This document shows, one piece after another, positions 51,948-63,800 of a stretch of DNA of 64,000 nt. Numbering within the stretch: the first letter of the stretch is position 1; each line of letters begins with the position of its first letter. Source of the stretch: Melastoma dodecandrum (Eukaryota; Streptophyta; Magnoliopsida; Myrtales; Melastomataceae). The translations under genes and the position numbers were made by a program. The stretch lies in contig JARUPY010000406.1 in NCBI GenBank assembly GCA_029817715.1, positions 310,001 to 374,000 of the forward strand. Direction: 5' to 3'. Under the pieces are notes generated by a model that saw only the letters and a list, made by a program, of their open reading frames with translations, was not told where the DNA came from and did not search any database.

Positions 51948-53645
51948 TTATACTTCCGAGTCTAAGTCGGAAATCTCTTGCTCATCTATTGGTTCATAAG
52001 CAAGGACTTCTTCCTTTTGACTCCTGTCATCCAGGAAGACCATACGGAGTCTTTCTCTCCTTTGGTTCTTCTTTGGACAACTATCTGCTTTGTGGTCTTT
52101 TGAACCACAAAACCAGCAGCAATTACAGCTGCTCAAGGGTTTCCCTTTAGGACATTTAGGCTATCTGCCATGCTTTCTCTTGAAAGCATCGATCCTATCT
52201 TTATCCTTCAGGTTATCCCTTCTCCTTACAAACCTTCTTGGTTTGTAAGCAGGACCCCCTTTTTGCTTACGCTGGAAGTCCTTCTTGGGCCAAACCTTCT
52301 TCTTGTTGTACCCAACAAACTTCCTCTTACGAGGAAAGTTCCTTCTCTTCAGAGAGTCTCCTGGAGTACTGCGCGTATCGCATCCGTACCTTCCAGACAC
52401 ATACTCTATCTGAGAACAACAGCTCTTGTTTAGGTAAGGTAGCTTCTTAGCTGCCTCTTTTACCTGGAGCTCAGTACATGCTTTACGCATTGCATACTTC
52501 ACCGCCTGAATTTTTCCTCCGAGTCCAGAAACAATTTTCTCCTCACTCAGAAGTAATTCATATGCCTTTTGCGCCACTTCCGGCCAAGGTTCGGGAAGTT
52601 TTGCAAAAAATGTTCCTAATATGAACTGTTGTGATACTACATCCAGATTGTAATAATACTTCTGGAATTCACATACGTAGCTATCAAACCAGCACATATC
52701 ACAGATCTGTAGTTTAACTAGAGCGGTCAATGACTGCTCCTTTTCCACAGTTTCAGTGGATAATGAGAAACCACAGAACTCACGTTTCAGGGCATCAGCT
52801 ATTATTGCCAATACTCCATCAACCGTCAGCGCTTGATCTATCTTTTCCTTAATGTCTGTGTGCGCCACTAAGGTTTTCCAGTATTTTTGCGCTGTACCCA
52901 TGAGGGCTGCCACACACAATTCATAGACTGCTCCAGGAGGAACTCCTCCTGCAGACGCCGTCATCCGAATAAGTGATAACCACTCATCTATCTTTTCAGA
53001 TACGTGCTTCTCACAATCAATGTCCAGAAAAGCACCAGGGGTAATTATTGGCTTTAAAACATTATCCCTTGGGACAAACTCTTGTTTAGTCCGATGTGGA
53101 TAATCAGGCCTGTAAATTTCCCTCTTCGCAGTTACCAGTTCATTAAACGTTCTGTTGTCTAAATGAACTGGGGTATCTTCTGCCAGACCTAAGGCTTTCC
53201 TTAAGTCTTTTGCCAACTCCCCGCTCTGGGAGTTCAAGTTTGCACTTCGCTTTTGTGAGTCTGAAATGAAAGGAGCTACTGACTCTCTATACATCTCATC
53301 CACACTCTTGCCTTGATTCTGTTTGGGATTTCTCCCTCCCAGATTCAATCTTTCGACTGGTTTTCCTGTTGTACTTTCCAGTCCAGAGGTAGCCTCGGCT
53401 TCAGGCCTTTTTAAGCCTCTCTCTCTTTCCAGAGCGTCTAACATTGAGTTAACAATGGTGCCTACTTCCTTTGCCATTTGGTTTCGGCTTTCTAGACTTT
53501 CATTGCTCCCCTGAATCGTTAGCTGAGTTAAAATATCATTTATACTCTTGCTAACTCCAAAAGGAGATAATCTAGCCTCTGGAACGAACTCCAATCTCGA
53601 TGGAGTCCCAGAAGGATTTCCCGAAGATTTTCCTTCTCCAGCCAT
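51948..53645 (-). CDS. pararetrovirus coat-like protein with C-terminal zinc finger
   Basis: An ATG at 53645 (MAGEGKSSG) opens 494 codons, then a TAG at 52161; the same frame goes on to 51948. The middle (about residues 200-390) is helical with WLSLIRMTASAG, AALMGTAQKYWKTL and YVCEFQKYYYNL, as in caulimovirid coat proteins. A very basic stretch follows (KRRNFPRKRKFVGYNKKK), and after the TAG the zinc finger CNCCWFCGSKDHKADSC, close to the family's CxCWxCxxxGHxAxxC. An acidic tail follows. It would pack viral DNA or pregenomic RNA. Confidence 0.75.
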
Positions 53646-53700
53646 TTCAAGGACTTAATTGACGAATCTGTCAAACCTTTTGGGCTAAATTGATTTTTTG

Positions 53701-54175
53701 GAAAAAGACAAAAATAGGACCACCGTAAATGGGGAATTTCCCAAACTCACACCTTAAAATACAAAATATTTTCCTTACCACCGGTAAAAAGGAGCTAGAC
53801 TCTCCCATCCATCCCTTTCATTTTAATATTTGTCAGCGGGAATGGACCACCACCCCCCACACTTCATATTTATTGATATACCATCAATTTTACGTCTTAC
53901 TTTGACATCACTTTACATACTCTTTTACTCGATCGGCCGATCTCCAGCACAAAAACCGAAACACTAAAAAAAAAAAAAAAAAAAGCATCCCATGTGAATG
54001 AAATTCTTGCAGAATGACACGTGGCTACATAGGATTGGAGATACAGGGAGCCTGAGGGAGTTTATGGAAAAGGGGCAGCCATACGAGAATTATCTTCTGT
54101 GTGCCTCCCCTTACGACAGGACAAATAATCAATCAGTCCACCATCCCCCAACTGCTCTCCTTCTGCTCCTCACCC
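53701..54175. other. intergenic, HIPP promoter, with poly(A) run
   Basis: A run of about 19 A lies at 53966-53984. CACGTG within ACACGTGGC (54018-54023) is a G-box/ABRE about 155 bp before the HIPP ATG. 53700-53960 may include the upstream edge of the pararetrovirus insertion. Confidence 0.5.
54018..54023. promoter_or_regulatory. G-box / ABRE core upstream of HIPP
   Basis: CACGTG in the context GACACGTGGC, in the proximal promoter. Confidence 0.5.
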
Positions 54176-55217
54176 ATGGCGGATCCAAAGGTTCCCGATT
54201 TCCTTCTTCTTTAACTCTAATCCGTGTCGGGTAATGTGTGTTTACTGTCATGTTGATGAGGGAGTTTGATGATTCTGGGTTTTGTTATGTTATGCAAGGT
54301 CACAAAAATGGTGATGAAGGTGGACCTGCAATGCTACAAGTGCTACAGGAAGATCAAGAAAGTCCTCTGCTGTTGTCCCCGTGAGCCGCCCTCCCCCCTC
54401 CATCTGATGTTCTTCGATCTGCAGATTTCGTTGTTAATGCTCACCTGGTCGTCATGGGAGCTTAGTTGTGTTCTTTTGTTTGCGGATGAGAGAAATTCGA
54501 GACCAGGTGTACAACGAGAAGCAGAACACGGTGATGATCACGGTGGTGTGCTGCAGCCCTGAGAAGATCATGGAGAGGATAGCTTGCAAGGCTGGGGACA
54601 CAGTTGAGAGCATCGAGATCTTGCCAGATAAGCCCAAGGACCCGGAGAAGCCGAAGCCAGTGGAGAAGCCCAAGGAACCTGAGAAAAAGGAGCCGGAGAA
54701 ACCAAAACCGGCGGACAAGCCCGTAGAACCCGAGAAGAAGAAGGAGCCAGAGAAACCAAAGCCTGCAGAGAAACCCAAGGAACCGCCGAAAGCCGAGAAG
54801 CCGAAGGTAGCGTTCGTGGAGCCAGTGAAAGAAGCAGCCAAACCACCTGAACAGGCCCCCCCTCCTGCTCCGGCGCCAAAGGCTCCTGCCCCAACCCCTG
54901 CACCCACACCTGCCCCAGCTCCTGCACCAAAGATGCAGGAGCCGTCCCTCGCCCTGGCTCCTACCCTTCTGGATCCCGTCGTACAGGGCTACCCCCAGCT
55001 GACTCCAACCGGGCAAGTCCCAATGTACCCGACGGGAATGTGCTGCTGCTGCCACGAAGGTGGGCCATGTTATCACGGGTACGGGCAGGCTCCGATGTGG
55101 TACAATGGCTACACTCAGCCAGCAGCTTACAACTTCCCAGACAGGAACCAGGGATACTATGTCAACCGCTGCGATTACTTCAGCGAGGAGAACGCGTCGG
55201 GCTGCAGCATTATGTGA
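54176..55217 (+). CDS. heavy-metal-associated isoprenylated protein (HIPP / Pi21-like), proline-rich
   Basis: Three exons (54176-54190, 54299-54380, 54493-55217) join in frame to 273 residues. The N-terminal HMA domain (VTKMVMKVDLQCYKCYRKIKK) keeps a CxxC metal site, CYKC. It continues over the exon junction into QIRDQVYNEKQNTVMITVVCC and the SPEKIMERIACKAGDTVESIEI helix. Next is an about 90-residue (P-E-K-P-K)-type repeat and then a Pro/Ala-rich and Cys/Tyr-rich tail. The protein ends GCSIM; CSIM is a CaaX box, so farnesylation and membrane attachment are likely. Overall wording matches rice Pi21-type proteins, whose proline-rich part affects blast resistance. The gene is intact. Confidence 0.9.
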
Positions 55218-55593
55218 CAAAAAATGATGGACGGGATTCTCATTTGGCGCCAAACCAATACACACCCGTGTGTTGATTGATCCTACAAAAGCAGTTCATG
55301 TCTCATCCCCGCTTCAGTCCATTTTTGGTGGCTCTTGCATTACTTCCTGTTACCGTTAATAAAATAAAAAAGGCTTACACAATCGATTTGCTCCTGTTAC
55401 TACAAATAGCGGTAATTGGTCGAACCACAAACAAGCCCACGATAAAAAGCCCCGACAACGTTACACTGGGCCTGAGGATGAAACCTACGACGATCTTTTC
55501 CATGTGTTCAGTCGGAAAACGGCGTCGGTCGGTCTGTCAGTTGATAAGGCAACGTAGCGTGGAACAGGAGGGGAAGGCAAGGGAAGGGAAAGA
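55218..55593. other. intergenic between HIPP and SVR7-like gene
   Basis: HIPP 3' UTR with an AATAAAATAAAA signal near 55357, then the promoter side of the next gene. Confidence 0.4.
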
Positions 55594-57654
55594 ATGTTAT
55601 GCCATTGGCAGTTCCATCTCATCTGCTCTTCGCCGTCATCCTTCATCCACAAGAAACCAACGACCTTTAACTTCCCCCATGGCCTCGGCTCCGTTCACTT
55701 ACCGTCAAGATCCAATCTTTCGGTCGCCAGCGCCATCCTTACTCGGGAAACTCGGGACCCATCTGCGGGATCTACCGGAGATCAGTCCCAGGTGGTGAAG
55801 GAGGGGAATACATCCAAAAGTTATGTCTGGGTCAACCCGAATAGTCCCAGGGCGTCGAAGCTGAAGCAGCAGTCCTACGACGCGAGGTACTCTTTCCTCG
55901 TCGGGCTGGCCGGGTCGTTGAATTCGTGCGGTTCCACCGAGGGGGAGGTTGCTGGGATTCTGACCGGGGTAGTCGATAGGATAGTGGAGCAGGATGCTGT
56001 TGTTTTTGCTTAATAACATGAGTAATGCGGAGAATGCTGTGCTTGTTTTGAAGTTCTTTCAACAGCGGATGAAGATCAGGAAGGAGGTGATTTTGTATAA
56101 TGTGACGATGAAGGTGTTTAGGAAGTGCAAGGACTTAGACAGGGCCGAGAAGTTGTTCGGTGATATGCTCGAGAGGGGGTTGAGGCCGGATAACGTTACG
56201 TTCTCGACCATTATTAGCTGTGCGAGGCTCTGCTCATTGCCGGGTAAGGCCGTGGAGTGGTTCGAGAAGATGTCCGATTTTGGGTGTAATCCCGATGATG
56301 TTACATACTCTACTATGATCGACGTGTATGGCAGGACCGGTAATATTGATATGGCTCTGAGCCTTTATGATTGTGCTAGGACAGAAAAGTGGCGGTTAGA
56401 CGCCATTACTTTCTCGACATTGATCAAGATATACGGTCAGGCAAGGAACTTTGATGGGTGCTTGAATGTTTATGAGGAGATGAAGGCTCTTGTGTTAAGC
56501 CGAATTTGGTAATATTTAACACGTTGTTGGATGCAATGGGCAGAGCCAAGAGGCCATGGCAAGCTAAGATTCTCCATAAAGAGTTGATCAACAGTGGGTT
56601 TTCTCCTAATTGGGTGACTTATGCTGCTCTTTTACGGGCATACGGTAAGGCTCGGTATGGCGAAGATGCTCTTGCTATATACAGAGAGATGAAGGAAAAG
56701 GGGATGGAGCTCAATGTTGTCCTCTTCAACACTCTTTTGGCAATGTGTGCTGATTTGGGTTTTGAAGAAGCAGCAGTTGAGCTTTTCGAGGAAATGAAGA
56801 AATCTCAGAAATGTGAGCCCGATAGTTGGACATTTTCATCTATGATCACGGTATACTCTTGCCATGGGAAGGTCCAGCAGGTGGAGGCTACTCTGAATGA
56901 AATGATAGAAGCCGGTTTTGAGCCTAACATTTTTGTGTTGACCTCCCTGATTCAATGCTATGGAAAGGCCCAACGTGCAAATGATGTGGTTAAAACCTTT
57001 AATCGACTTACAGAGTTAGGTATTTCTCCAGATGAGAGGTTTTGTGGGTGTCTCTTGAATGCAATGACACATATACCAAAGGAAGACCTGGAAAAGCTAA
57101 TCTGCTGTATCGAGAAGGCTAACCCTAAGCTGGGCAGTGTGATCAGACATCTCATGGAGGAGGGCAACGGGGAATCGAAGTTCAAGGAAGAGGCATTGGA
57201 GCTTCTCAGGTCGGCGGGTCCTGATGTGAAGAAGGCTTACTGCAATTGCTTGATGGATCTCTGTGTGAATATCAATCTCTTGGAGAGGGCCTGTGAGCTG
57301 CTGGATTTGGGACTTAAGCTTGAGATATACACGGACTTACAATCCAGGTCTGAGACTCAGTGGTCGCTACATGTGAAGAGCTTATCACTTGGGGCGGCTC
57401 TGACGTCACTGCATGTTTGGATCAATGATTTGAAGAAAGCATTAGAAGCAGGGGAGGAGCTTCCTCCGTTGCTCGGGATTAACACCGGGCATGGTAAGCA
57501 CAGATATTCCGACAGGGGCTTGGCGACTGTTTTTGAGTCGCACTTGAAAGAACTGAGCGCTCCGTTCCATGAGGCCCCTGATAAGGTTGGATGGTTTCTG
57601 ACGACAAAGGTTGCAGCTACATCCTGGTTGGAGTCCAGAACTTCCCTCAAATGA
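55594..57654 (+). pseudogene. SVR7: chloroplast PPR-SMR protein, SVR7/ATP4 (At4g16390) type, with two frame breaks
   Basis: The family binds chloroplast RNAs and supports ATP-synthase (atpB/atpA) expression. The ATG at 55594 gives a Ser-rich, acidic-poor transit-like start (MLCHWQFHLICSSPSSFIHK), then SYVWVNPNSPRASKLK. About ten PPR repeats run from VILYNVTMKVFRKCKDLDRAEKLF onward (DNVTFSTIISCARLC, DDVTYSTMIDVYGRTG, NWVTYAALLRAYGKAR). A C-terminal SMR domain has LHVKSLSLGAALTSLHVW and LGINTGHGKHRYS. The frame changes near 56003 (after VEQDAVV) and near 56485-56505 (after EEMKAL), each explained by one base. Intronless, as usual. It is either a recent pseudogene or an assembly with two indel errors; elsewhere the protein is very well conserved, which favours the second. 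Confidence 0.85.
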
Positions 57655-58341
57655 GAAATCTTCCTCGTACCACCCATTATCCACGACCTGATATCCTGAG
57701 CACATATCTTTCAGCGCCTTCAGCAGTCAACGCTGTCTTCCGAGGTTTCGATAAAATAGAGTTCCCATCCTAATTTATTTTTGTTGCGCCAATAACTCGA
57801 ACATACACGTGACCATTCTGTGTGCTGTTGTAGGAATTCCAGTTATCCAACCATGAGCCGGACTGGATTTTCTGCCTCAACATACAGTGGGAGACAGATG
57901 GCAGCTACACCACACAGGAGTCATTCGAGGATCATCATCAGGCATATTAACCCTGTATCTTTATAGAAGTTAATAAAGGATCGAAGTAGAAGCGATGGTT
58001 TATCCGCAGGTTTGATAAAAGATGGCGAGATTTTGATGTTGTTAATGAAAACTAGCAGGGCGTTGCTTGCTCTCAATTCAACATAGGATGTACAGGTTGG
58101 TGACTGTTTTCCCAGATCACATTTACATCACAGTAAGTCACTGAAACACTGAACCAATGAAAAGTTTACATAGCAGCGCACTCCTCTGGTATGCACGAAT
58201 GAAAATTCACAAGACATTGCGGTAATATATGAAACAAAGAGCTTGATGTCAAGCCTTGATTACCCTGAGGGATTTTCCAAAAGAAATCGTGTAAGCTGAA
58301 AAGAGGTTAATCGGAATAAAACTTAATGTGAACCATTAACT
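57655..58341. other. intergenic between SVR7-like and MAP70 genes
   Basis: 3' UTRs of two convergent genes. No ORF supported. Confidence 0.4.
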
Positions 58342-60865
58342 TTACCTTCTGGAGGTGGTTGATCTGCTAATACTCTTTCTGTCGCCATCTGTGTTCGATG
58401 GCGAGGCTTCTTTCTCTCTCGCAGCTGCTTCTCTCCTTGTCTTCCTTGACTCCACTTCGACAGCTTTGGTCAGCATGTCGACCTTTTTCACGAGCATCTG
58501 AACGAAACATTTGAGGTTACCCAGCTGTTTGTCTGCACGGCTGTTTTGTTCTGCAGGAGACGCAAAGAACTAAGGCAACAGGAAATGGCAAGTTATGGAC
58601 CTGAATTTCCTGGTCTTTTTTCAGTCAGAACGGTATCCTTGACATCAGAAGACTTTCTCAAATTGATGATTTCCTTCTGGAGTCTATCATACAGAAACCC
58701 AGAGACCATGTCTTTTCCATCCATTGCCTTATCATTGGACTTATTTGCCCCGGCATCTAAGTTGGCCATGGCTTCGGCATTTTCCTTTCCTGGTAGATCC
58801 ACCACTTTGCTTCTAGATACTTCCTTTCCTGTTATATCCGCCACTTTGCTTCTAGATACCCATCTACCTCTCTTTATCATCAGCTCTTCGACTTGAGGAC
58901 TGGGCTGCCTCGAAGGGGAGCCATGAATACTAGAACCCCGTGGCTGTGATGTTGATCTCTTCTTGAGCCCGTTGTTGTTCGTCAAGAATCCGAATATTCC
59001 ATTGGGCTTTTGTGATTTCACTGTCCCGGATATAGGACTTGTGTTCTCTCCTGTAATTGTAGTATTCCTCAGGCCTTCCTCTAATGTCCTCAGCCGCAAC
59101 TTCAGTTTATCCTGGAATCGTTCCAAATGAAGATCAGAACATAGAAAATAACCAGAATCTGTCGAGGTGTTCTGACCAACCTTCAGTTGTGCCTCAGCAG
59201 CCTTGGCTGTCCTCACCGATATGGCAAGCTTGTCTCTTAGCCTCTGCATCTCTGCCTGCATGACAAGAGGTGCGTGATGGTTGGAGCGCCGCTAAGAATA
59301 GATCAAGAGTGGAGCTGTACTGCAACAACCTTCGTTCTTCAAGCCATTGCCTAACAGGCATCACTTTATCGTTTTCATCTTTCCATTCATTCGCCAACAA
59401 CAGTAGCGACTCGGTTGGCTGATACATTGGCTCTGGCAAGCTCCCTTTCAAGGGTTCTCTTTTCTTTCCTGAGGATTTGGTATACAAAATTAGGCAAGGT
59501 AGAGGGGGAGGGACCGGTGGGGGATGAGGCACAGAAATCATGGAGGGTTCAGTTATTTAACATTGAGTTGGCAGGGGGGGGGATAGCTGTCGCCTAAAGT
59601 CGCGGACTGCGGCGCGAGAGGCGGCCGTTGCTGCCACTGACTATAATGGCCTCCTCCAATTCTTGCTATGGTTTGGCTCATGCTTCTCCACCTCCATTAC
59701 CTTTTCCATGGCGATAATTTTTTCTTCGAGGATTTTATTTCTCCCTCCTGAAAAGAGGTAAACATGACACATGAAGGAGACGAGCAACATTATGACAATT
59801 TCTCAACGAGAATACCATAGGAATAATACACCCGATTTGTATACCAGGCAGATTTCAATTCATTTCGCTTCAGCTCGTAGTTATGGTACTGCAACCGTCC
59901 TCGACGATCAGGCCCACCTCCAAAGCACTTTCGCAGGATTCTCCTCCAGCTTCTAGCAGTGCAAGCTCTTATTTCCGACTTTGGTGAAACAGTTCCAGAG
60001 CCTTGCTTGTCATTCCATAGCAGATGCAACCTGCAATTCCTATACCACCCAATACCCACAAACCACCACAAACTACCCAGGGGCAACCCGAATGCAGGGG
60101 CATCCTGTTATCACCACGCGCCTAATCGACCACAATTATCGCACATAACCGGATTACAATTACCTCATTCTTCTGCATTTTAATCTCTGCCTCCAGCGGC
60201 GCAATCACGGACTCCATAGGAGGTAGCTCCTCGTCCTTTTGTGTGGAGGCGGTTGCACACCCTTTCTAATGAGTCGATTCCGCCGCATACAGCTCCACGA
60301 CCGCGTCTCTCTTTTCGCCAGCCAGCTTTCTTACTTCCAGATTCTGCATATTACAAAGTTGTGGCATAAGAACACACGTTTCGCTAACGCCAGAAAACAT
60401 TCGGTATGTATCAACCCGTTGTTCCAGGAGGTCTTCGGCGATTCCAGCTTCTCCTTGAGCGTGTTCACATGAAGCTTCAGCTGTTACAGGAAACTGTCAC
60501 CAGCACGCGAAAACAAGGTCTATAAAGATACCAGTTATCAGGGGCCTAATGCATCCCTCGTTCGGTAACCGTACCTCTATCGACGGCTTTGTCCTTGAGA
60601 ACTTCCGCAGTTTTCAAAGATTCGATTTCTCCCAGACAATTCCCCAGTACTCTATCCCTGTCTGTGATGCACGTCAAGCCTTTGTAAGATACCTTGGGCG
60701 TACGAAAGACTAAACATTAATCCTATCCCGGCATAAATAAACTCGGCCAGCGTCAACCCACCTGGAGCAGTTCTGCAAGCGGTTCGAGCTCCTGCACAAC
60801 AGCGGTCTCGAATACTACGATTCAAACCGCCTCTCTCGTCCGAGCTCATCCTTGTCATCGCCTGT
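58342..60865 (-). pseudogene. MAP70: MAP70 microtubule-associated protein (MAP70-5-like), broken
   Basis: MAP70 proteins are coiled-coil proteins on cortical microtubules that shape secondary walls. Exon pieces appear in family order: ETAVVQELEPLAELLQ (about 60800), GEIESLKTAEVLKDKAV (about 60600), NLEVRKLAGEKRDAVVEL (about 60320), DEELPPMESVIAPLEAEIKMQ (about 60210), ENKILEEKIIAMEK (about 59720), AAVRDFRRQLS (about 59600), LLLLANEWKDENDKVMPVRQWLEERR (59340-59425), EMQRLRDKLAI (about 59240), the SGFLYDRLQKEIINLRK block (about 58680), and VKKVDMLTKAVEVESRK (about 58450). The stop is at 58342. A TAG at about 60270, a TGA before the first block, and a frame change around the C-run at 59572 break the coding sequence. 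The N-terminal 60 or so residues are not recognisable. Confidence 0.7.
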
Positions 60866-63800
60866 TCCCTGCCTGGCTGATCTCAGGCACTTTCACAAAT
60901 ATGGACTAGTGGGGGAGGGAAGTAATATAATCCAGGACAACCTCGGCAGGACACCGTTCGAAAATGGGGAGGAGTTCCCCGGGTTTATACTCCTAACCCG
61001 AAATCCCAAAAAAGAAAAGGGAAGTGAAGAAGTGATTTGCAGATTTCCCGAACATTCGAAAGCAAAAGCCAATTAGGCCAAATCATATGAATGCCGGCGG
61101 AGCGCGGCCTTGCATTCCTCCCCTCAACCGTTGCAACTCGCTTTCGTTGTTTTAGTTCGTGATTTTGGACAAGCAGAAAATTACTCTTACTGAGCAATTG
61201 GTTTTTTGATTAACCAAGGACCAAGCAGACACATACCACCCATTTTCCCTTGTACAGTTACAGTTACCAATACGTCTTATAATGTAAGAATTGATCAATC
61301 CCCTTTCCTAAGAGTAGCCAACACCCGCAAGTTTTTTGGTGGGCTAAGTTTGGAGCCTTAGCCATCATGATTGCGATGGTTGACCCAACTGAAGTGACTC
61401 TCAAAGGTCAAAACAATCCTCCTCCTCCCTCTCTTACAATTGAGGGTGTGTATTCCTAATCCATTCCCTCCTTTGCTTGCAAGTATATGCCCCGGATTAA
61501 TGGCGAAGAAAAGGAGGGAGAACCCAATATCAAAAACTCATTTCTTCAATGACATTTGTGCATCATTCATCTCATTCATTCTACGTGCTATTTAGGGATT
61601 GTATGGTCCCTAATGAGAAGATTTTCGCTCCACCAAGATGTCACCTTAAGAAAGAAGGACCACAAGTAGGAAATATTCGTCTCTTTAACATTCTTTTTTT
61701 TTTTAGGTAAAGGGAAATTATTGTTTATGGTTAGAATTCAGTAGGAATCTGAATTGGGTTCTTTGTTTGTTCTTTCTTGGGTAGGTGGGGGACTGTAAGG
61801 GACCGTGTTGGGAGGAGACAATGATTTTTTTGTACGGTATATCTACTCATATTAGGTGTTAGACATTCTTTAACCATAACACCAAAAACCAGAAACAAAG
61901 CCTTATCCTATCTATATGGAAATACAGTTTCTACCTGAATCTAAACCAAGGAGAATGATTGATATAGAGGCCTCATATAATATGGTCGGTACGTGGTCTC
62001 TAACTCATACTCCCATTCACTCTTCCAAAAGCACCACTCTAAATACATTTGGACAACCGCTCAAATCTTAGGGTTGGGCCGAATTTGGTTGGTTTTTTTA
62101 GGCCTTTTGTATTTAGGGATGTCTTCTGTCGAATTGTAGACATCGGATCAGATCATACAGATGGAATAAATTGGTAAAATCCTATTCATTGGGGAAAAGT
62201 ATCACGTGTAATCTATTTTTGTCGACTTTTATTCGAGCTTTTCCCTTCTTCACGTTTTGCGTGATCGATGTGTTTGATCCAACCCCCTAATGACGCACAA
62301 ATGGTCAACGTTTATGCGCTCCTTGATTGTCCTAACTCTACCTAATCTTCCCTTTTTTTTGTCCTTTCGTCAACCACACATTACGCTGCATTGCATACAT
62401 CAACCAATAACAGTCATGAGCACCCCTCTTTCACCTTTCTCTGGCATTCATCCCTCTCAACATCGTCCTGTTGATGGCCCTCGATCGTCCATCCAGCTTC
62501 CTCGCAACACGAGCTCCACTTTAACGGCTCACAGTGCTTGCCGCGGGATACTTCCGTCTTGTGTCGCTGGTATTTTATACGTGGCCCCCGAGGCTCGTAC
62601 GAAGTGTTCTGCGATACATACGGGCCTTTGTTTGTGTCACTACGGCCGTCTTTCGTGAGTCGCAAGTGGCTGGCTTTCACCAGCAGTCTCTGCAGGTGCC
62701 GTTCGACCCAGCGAGAGAAAGAAAAGGCAGGCGAAGGCGATATTCGAGGTATGTCGCCGGTCCACCGGGTTTCGGAGGGAAGGGCCGTGGTGAATTAGGG
62801 TTTTCTATTGTCCGCAGGGTTAATATGTTTGTAAGTATCTAGTGATAAGAATATTACTTCCTTTGACATGGAAAACGTAATAGAGATGAGTAAAATCACT
62901 ATTCTTACCAAACCAAAGAGAGCATGCCTATCTATCCATTAGGCGTGTTGAAAACATAGAAACATGTTTCGAAGTTTTATGTGATAAATGTAGAATCGAG
63001 AGTTTTGATGTCACGAAATAGAATTGTAAAGTTATTTAACAGTAATTATCCTTATATTATTGTTGTGAAAAGTCGATTTAAAATTAGTTGTTTAAAAATA
63101 TCGATATTTCGATTAAAAAAATTAAGAAAAATATTTCATTTTTGAAAATTTCGGTGTTTCGTAAGTTTTTCCTATTATTCTTCTAACAAAAATCCCGCGC
63201 TTTAAATAACACCGATTAAAAGTATCAAATGTTAAGAAATTTTGAAATTAAACATTTAGTAAACTAGTACGAAACCGCCTAGTTTAAATAAACAAAAACC
63301 TAGGACCGCAATTGGATAAAAAAACTAATAGAAAAGAGACGTGATTCCCCCATTTGCCAAAGACAATGGGCTTTTGCACTAAGTAAGAAAAGTTCGCGAA
63401 GAAGCGAAGAACAAGAGCCGGAATCTATGCTTAGCAAAAATCCGACCGGACGACGCCCCAAACCACACCAAAACACCACCCCCAACCAAAACCAATTCCT
63501 TTTCGTAAATTCATTTCTTCCCTACCGAAGCTTCAAAAATTATATATGAATTATTTTTTAATTTATTTATTCTATTACCCCTCTTTTGAGGAATTGTTGG
63601 CAGCACTTCTTCTCCTTGAAGTTCCGAGCATTTCGCTTCCGCAGTGATCCTAATTGGTACGCACCGGGCGTTCGAAAGTCATCAATGGGTAACTTGGGAT
63701 TCCTGGGTGGGTTACTTTCAGACAGGGAGTATTGGGGTTCTGGTAAAGTTGACGATTCTTTGGACCCTGGTTTGAAGTGGGCCCAAAGCTCCTCTTTTCT

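Larger units (their letters stand above)
45297..53700 (-). mobile_element. endogenous pararetrovirus (Caulimoviridae), nearly full-length, defective
   Basis: On the minus strand the order is coat-like protein with zinc finger, 30K-type movement protein, aspartic protease, RT-RNase H, a large lysine-rich ORF, an intergenic region with TATA box, a small coiled-coil ORF, and an initiator-Met tRNA site (45308-45297) at the end. There is no integrase and no LTR, and the movement protein is diagnostic, so this is a virus-derived insertion and not a gypsy element. The span of about 8.4 kb is near one genome unit. Coat before movement protein is the order I recall for cavemoviruses and solendoviruses. 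Several stop codons and one frame change make it non-coding as a virus. The upstream border after 53700 is not precisely seen. Confidence 0.85.

Noticed and set aside
45297..53700. Classification as a Ty3/gypsy retrotransposon
   Set aside because: No integrase and no LTR, a 30K-type movement protein is present, and RT wording is that of caulimovirids.
54452..54930. Glycine-rich ORFs on the minus strand
   Set aside because: They are the antisense of the proline/lysine-rich part of the HIPP gene.
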